The notes below the pieces were generated by a model that made no database searches, was not told the origin of the DNA, and was given only the letters and a program-made list of their open reading frames with translations. The position numbers and the translations under genes are program-made. From assembly GCF_949628215.1 (NCBI RefSeq), contig NC_134277.1, positions 86,851,963 to 86,915,962 of the forward strand: a stretch of 64,000 nt of DNA, given 5' to 3'. Source of the DNA: Phalacrocorax aristotelis (taxonomy: Eukaryota > Chordata > Aves > Suliformes > Phalacrocoracidae). This document shows positions 60,686 through 64,000 of the stretch, in pieces. Every line of letters starts with the position of its first letter. Position 1 is the stretch's first letter.

Positions 60686-61185
60686 TCAGGTGGTCTCTAT
60701 TTCATTTATTACTTCTCCCTCCTCTCCCCGCGATGGCCCTGGTTCTTCATCATCCTGTTCTAAACGAGTTGACGTCAGCTTCCAATATTTCGTCTTGTGT
60801 ATGGGGGCAACTGATACTGGCATGGGTTTATTTTCTGAGCTAGCTCCGGTGCTTGTTGTGGGGGTTTGAGTGGCTGCAGTGCCTGTCATCAGGGCTGGAT
60901 TGTCTACAGTGCCAGTCACTTTGCATTTCAATCCAGAGACATTCTCTTCCCCCTGGGGGCACTGAATACTGTTGAGCAGGGCTCGGTATGCATGGGCCAG
61001 ACCCCAGCATGTTGCAGTTATCTGTGTCTCTCTGGAGTTCCCAGCGTAACAACATACTTTCTCCAAATATTCTACTAGTTTTTTAGGATTCTGCACTTGT
61101 TCAGGAGTGAAACTCCAAAACACTGGGGGTGCCCACTGCCCTAGGTATTTGCCCATGCTATCCCACATGCCCTGCCACTCGTAAT
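60686..61185 (-). pseudogene. Gag N-terminal hydrophilic part, provirus 2
   Basis: An open frame of 160 codons from the Met at 61168, preceded by a few in-frame codons. It contains PVFWSFTPEQVQNPKKL, a Cys-Cys-Tyr block, a Thr/Ala-rich linker (TGTAATQTPTTSTGA) and an acidic end. A 1-base deletion near 61185 relative to provirus 1 separates it from the hydrophobic leader. It ends at the TGA at 60686-60688. Confidence 0.72.
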
Positions 61186-61599
61186 GTCAAGCCTTGGGGC
61201 AGATTTCTGGGTGATATTCTTAAGTTGCTTAGTCAAAACCAAAACAACATGCCCAAAAACTAACAATAAGTGCACCTTAACCACCCAAGGATGTTCAAGA
61301 TACAAAAACGTTGTTGTAACAAAGGCACAGGCATCATAGAACAAAGTTGCAAAGGTACTATTCTGTATTTCCTCCATATAAAATCTCTCAGAGGAGGAGG
61401 TATAATTGCTAATTGCCTCAACAAGGTGGTATCCAAAGTACAGTAACGGTTTCAGCAAAAAACCCAAATACCAGATAAAGCTGAAAACGAGTGTTTGTAT
61501 AACAAATCTTGTAGGCAAAACATTACTAATCACAGCAGAACACAGCAGACTCAACAAACCAACACTGATTTTTAACACCAGCTGCAAAAAGGACAACAT
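61186..61599 (-). pseudogene. Hydrophobic leader frame of provirus 2 (Gag N-terminus)
   Basis: The first ATG after the primer site (61597-61599, about 40 bases downstream of it) opens 138 codons with about four hydrophobic segments, at residues about 4-28, 32-59, 82-101 and 105-123, separated by short polar loops with NYTS and NST possible glycosylation sites. In provirus 1 the last segment runs in frame into the gag part, so this was probably the N-terminus of the Gag precursor. Canonical retroviral Gag has no multi-pass membrane region. I do not recognise this domain. A 1-base loss at its end breaks it from gag in this copy. Confidence 0.65.
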
Positions 61600-61640
61600 G
61601 GTGCTGGGACCAGCAGCTGTTGTTATCTCCAACCCTTGAG

Positions 61641-61658
61641 CCCCACGTTGGGCGTCAA
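61641..61658 (-). other. Primer binding site of provirus 2 (tRNA-Lys type)
   Basis: The + strand GCCCCACGTTGGGCGTCA matches the 3' end of tRNA-Lys (Lys1,2 type) at 17 of 18 positions, 7 bases from the LTR edge. Provirus 1 has the same site with CpG-type changes. Confidence 0.87.
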
Positions 61659-61665
61659 AAGGACT

Positions 61666-62179
61666 GTTGTGGTTTAGCGGCAGCTCAGCCCCACACAGCC
61701 GCTCGCTCACTCCCCACCGGTAGATGGGGGAGAGAATCAGAAGGGTAACGCTCGTGGGTTGGGATAAGAACAGTTTAATAATTAAAATTAAAAGAAACAA
61801 CAGTAGAAATGCAATGTAAAGGAGAACAACGAGAGGCGCAAAGCCTCGGGGGAGGGGGGAAGGAAGGGGAGGGGAGAGGGGGAACGAACCGCCGAAACAA
61901 ACCGCACGCGCCACAGCCACTCGCCGCCCGCCGACCCGACGCCGCGCCGCCTCCGCGCTGCCACTGCCCCCCCCCCCCCCCCCCCCCCAATATATTGGCC
62001 ATGGTGTCACGTGGTATGGAATGAACCTGCCATTGGCCAGTCGGGGTCAGCCGCCCCCACCATGGCCCTGCCCCTCCCAGCCCCCCCCGCCACGCCACGC
62101 GGCAGAGCGCGGGAAGCTGGAAAGGTAGCCGACCCCCACAGTGAGGAGAATTAACCCCTTCTCAGCCAAAACCAGCACA
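61666..62179 (-). repeat. 5' LTR of provirus 2
   Basis: 514 bases with TG...CA ends, about 98% like the 3' LTR. It differs mainly by C/T changes and by a pure run of 22 C at 61967-61988 that is far shorter in the 3' LTR. The right edge CCAGCACA is followed directly by the duplication CTGGG (62180-62184). Confidence 0.93.
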
Positions 62180-62184
62180 CTGGG

Positions 62185-62701
62185 TTACAGCAGTGCAAAG
62201 GAATCTCTGGTTAATAGTAGTAGTCATGTATGCTAAGCTGCAGACTTAGGATGCCTTTTAAGTGAGGCATGAGTAAGAAAAGGTACTTTATAAGAAAGTG
62301 TTTCTATTAATAAACAGTGCCTTTACTGCCTATAGCTGAGTTTAGGAGCAATTGAAAGACCTTCATTATAACTAAGAAGCTATAATGAGAAATATGGATT
62401 ATGGAAATGTATAATGGAGATTCAGTGGTAGCCTTACGTGCCCCTCTGTCTGCCATATGCTATGGACTCTGGTGCAAGAAGATAATGTGTGGAGAGGGGT
62501 GTTTTGTCAACTGGTTAGCTTGAGGTAAAAGCAGACACAGAGGTTTGCTCTGCTCTGGACAATATGGATTTGATCTTTGAGTGACGGTCCATGGGTACAC
62601 TCTGAGTGAGTGTACCTATAAAAAGCATCCAGTCTCAACAGATAGAGCATCCTGTAGAATTAATAGCATACTCAGTGCACAAGTGTGTCTTGCCTTGAGC
62701 C
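62185..62701. other. Intron sequence between provirus 2 and a solo LTR
   Basis: Unique intron DNA without recognisable features. It ends in the left target duplication GAGCC (62697-62701). Confidence 0.5.
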
Positions 62702-63270
62702 TGTTGTGGGTTAACCCTGGTAGGCAACTCAGCACCACACAGTCACTTGATCATTTCTCCCTGCCCACCCTCAGCAGGATAGGGAAGTGGAAAGAAAAAG
62801 TAAAAGCAAGAAAACCTGTGAGTCAAGGTAAAAAGTTTAGTAAGTGAAGGAGAAGTGGAGGAAGAGAGAAAGAAAACAAACTAACCATTGCAAAGGCATT
62901 CACTCACCATCTCTCATGGGTAGACCAATGTCCAGCCAGTTCCAGAGCAAAAGATGGCTAACCCCCTCAACCCCTACTTCTCCCTTTTTATTGATGAGCA
63001 TAGTGTTATATGGCATGGAATATCACTTTGGTTATTTCAGGGCATCTGCCTGTTTTTGTCCCCTCCCAACCTTTTGTGCACCCAACCCAATCTATTCACT
63101 GCAGTGGGTAGAGTGAGAAACAGAGAAAGCCTTGATGTTGTGTGAGTACTGTTCAGCAACAGCTAAAACATTAGTGTGTTATCAGCATTGTCTTGATCAC
63201 AAATCTAAAACACAGTACCATAGAAGCTGCTATGAAGAAAATTAACTCGATCCCAGCCAGACCCAATACA
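62702..63270 (-). repeat. Solo LTR of another avian ERV family, antisense
   Basis: 569 bases. On the minus strand it starts TGTATTGGGTCTGGCTGGG and ends GGGTTAACCCACAACA, typical of a common avian LTR. It is flanked by the exact 5-bp repeat GAGCC (62697-62701 and 63271-63275). The + strand has a purine-rich middle (GGAGAAGTGGAGGAAGAGAG near 62849). The fragment at 3655-3724 resembles its terminal part. Confidence 0.92.
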
Positions 63271-63275
63271 GAGCC

Positions 63276-64000
63276 GTTTCATTTCCTATTGACCATTTGT
63301 TACAGAACACTTTGTAGTCTGAATATTCTTCAGAAAACATGGTTTACCTTAAGTTCTAAATCTCATTTGACTGATTTTGTACCTAGAACCTCTGACTACC
63401 TTTATATTATCAGATGGGTTCTTCAGGGACTACTTTATAACCTTGAAATCTCTGCGAGTTTCTACTATTCTATTGGCATCATATTTTCCACCTCCAGTTT
63501 CTTTGTTGCCTTGTGAAAGAGCATGTTGTAGAAAAATTGGCCTCAGCCTCTCAAATCTCAAAAAGGAGGATCAGAACCTCCAGGTGATTGTTTTGAAGGC
63601 GATGGCACAATTAGCAGTGCATCTGCCTCTTGTTCGTGGAGCTGGGACCCAACTTTTGTTCAATGTGAAAATCTCTAGTGCTGATAAACATCAGCATTCT
63701 CAAAGCTAGTCTTACACCAAGCCTGAGATGAGAGGTTCCTGCTGTCTCTTGTCCAATCTGAATATACTAAGATTTTCTGACTCTTCCTTCCTCCCTCACA
63801 CTTGCATTTGCCATGAAGGTTTAAAGGAACATCAGATTTGAATGTCTGATGCTGTAAGTTGGAGTATTTTTGTCAATTTGGTATACTAAACCGTAATTGT
63901 CTACACTATTAGAAGTTGTATAATATGTTGTATTCAGACTGCCTTGGCTCTGGTGCTGGGTATATGTTACTGATGATTAAGCTGGTGTTGACTGCCAGTA
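63276..64000. other. Intron sequence to the window end
   Basis: No DNAH5 exon is found here. Open frames at 63193-63516 and 63377-63709 show no convincing homology or splice borders. Confidence 0.5.

Larger units (their letters stand above)
55616..62179 (-). mobile_element. ERVL-like provirus 2 (younger, defective), antisense in DNAH5
   Basis: 6564 bases on the minus strand in the same orientation and organisation as provirus 1, with 5' LTR at the right, tRNA-Lys-type primer site, hydrophobic leader frame, gag, pro-RT, RNase H, a complete integrase frame and 3' LTR at the left; env is absent. The two LTRs (508 and 514 bases) differ by about 11 substitutions by eye plus length changes in C and G runs, roughly 2%, so the insertion is much younger than provirus 1. 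Pol is split by a TGA in RT, a frameshift before RNase H and a TGA before integrase, all shared with provirus 1. Confidence 0.94.

Noticed and set aside
31441-62179. In-frame TGA codons read as Trp (altered code)
   Set aside because: Avian nuclear genes use the standard code and the dynein exons here do so. The proviruses also have frameshifts and a deletion, so simple inactivation is the better explanation.
31441-62179. The two ERV regions as one segmental duplication
   Set aside because: Each element has its own 5-bp target duplication and unrelated flanking sequence, so they are separate integrations.
63377-63709. An open frame whose stretch LVRGAGTQLLF faintly recalls the expected next DNAH5 exon
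   Set aside because: The proven exons match DNAH5 closely, whereas this agrees at only about six of 14 positions, and there is no convincing acceptor-donor pair in the right phase.
1-64000. CRISPR arrays, tRNA or rRNA genes, operons
   Set aside because: No spaced direct repeats, cloverleaf-type sequences or dense gene arrays were seen. The window is vertebrate intronic DNA.

Overview
The window is vertebrate nuclear DNA and almost certainly from a bird. Its interspersed repeats are CR1 LINEs with typical avian 3' ends and avian-type endogenous retrovirus LTRs. The unique sequence is AT-rich with long introns, and the only host gene found is split into short exons. No bacterial, phage or CRISPR feature is present.

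Host gene. Thirteen coding exons on the + strand (27542-55481) join without a break into 666 codons of an axonemal dynein heavy chain N-terminal tail. The best match from memory is DNAH5, the outer-arm gamma-type heavy chain; its paralogue DNAH8 is the alternative. All splice phases agree and all sites are AG/GT. The gene runs off the right edge. Its start is not proven. A CpG island at about 4.9-5.5 kb is the likely promoter, and it holds a possible phase-0 first exon (5133-5280), which would make intron 1 about 22 kb long.

Repeats. Two proviruses of one ERVL-like family lie antisense to the gene. Provirus 1 (31441-37651) is in the intron after the second identified exon, and provirus 2 (55616-62179) is in the intron after the thirteenth. 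Each has two LTRs, its own perfect 5-bp target duplication (AATGC and CTGGG), a tRNA-Lys-like primer site, gag, pro and pol, and no env. Both are defective. They share several stop codons and one frameshift, so both probably descend from an already disabled source copied in trans. The first reading frame after the primer site is strongly hydrophobic, which is odd for Gag. Three further LTRs or LTR pieces, two of them solo LTRs with target duplications, and at least six CR1 segments make up the rest of the recognised repeats.

Layout. 0-4.9 kb: flanking DNA with CR1 and LTR pieces. 4.9-5.5 kb: CpG island. 5.7-27.5 kb: presumed intron 1 with CR1 copies. 27.5-55.5 kb: dynein exons, interrupted by provirus 1 and a solo LTR. 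55.5-64 kb: intron with provirus 2 and a solo LTR. I found no convincing new multi-gene system. The most unusual material is in the two proviruses: shared lesions, a 430-bp identical tract, and the hydrophobic leader frame.
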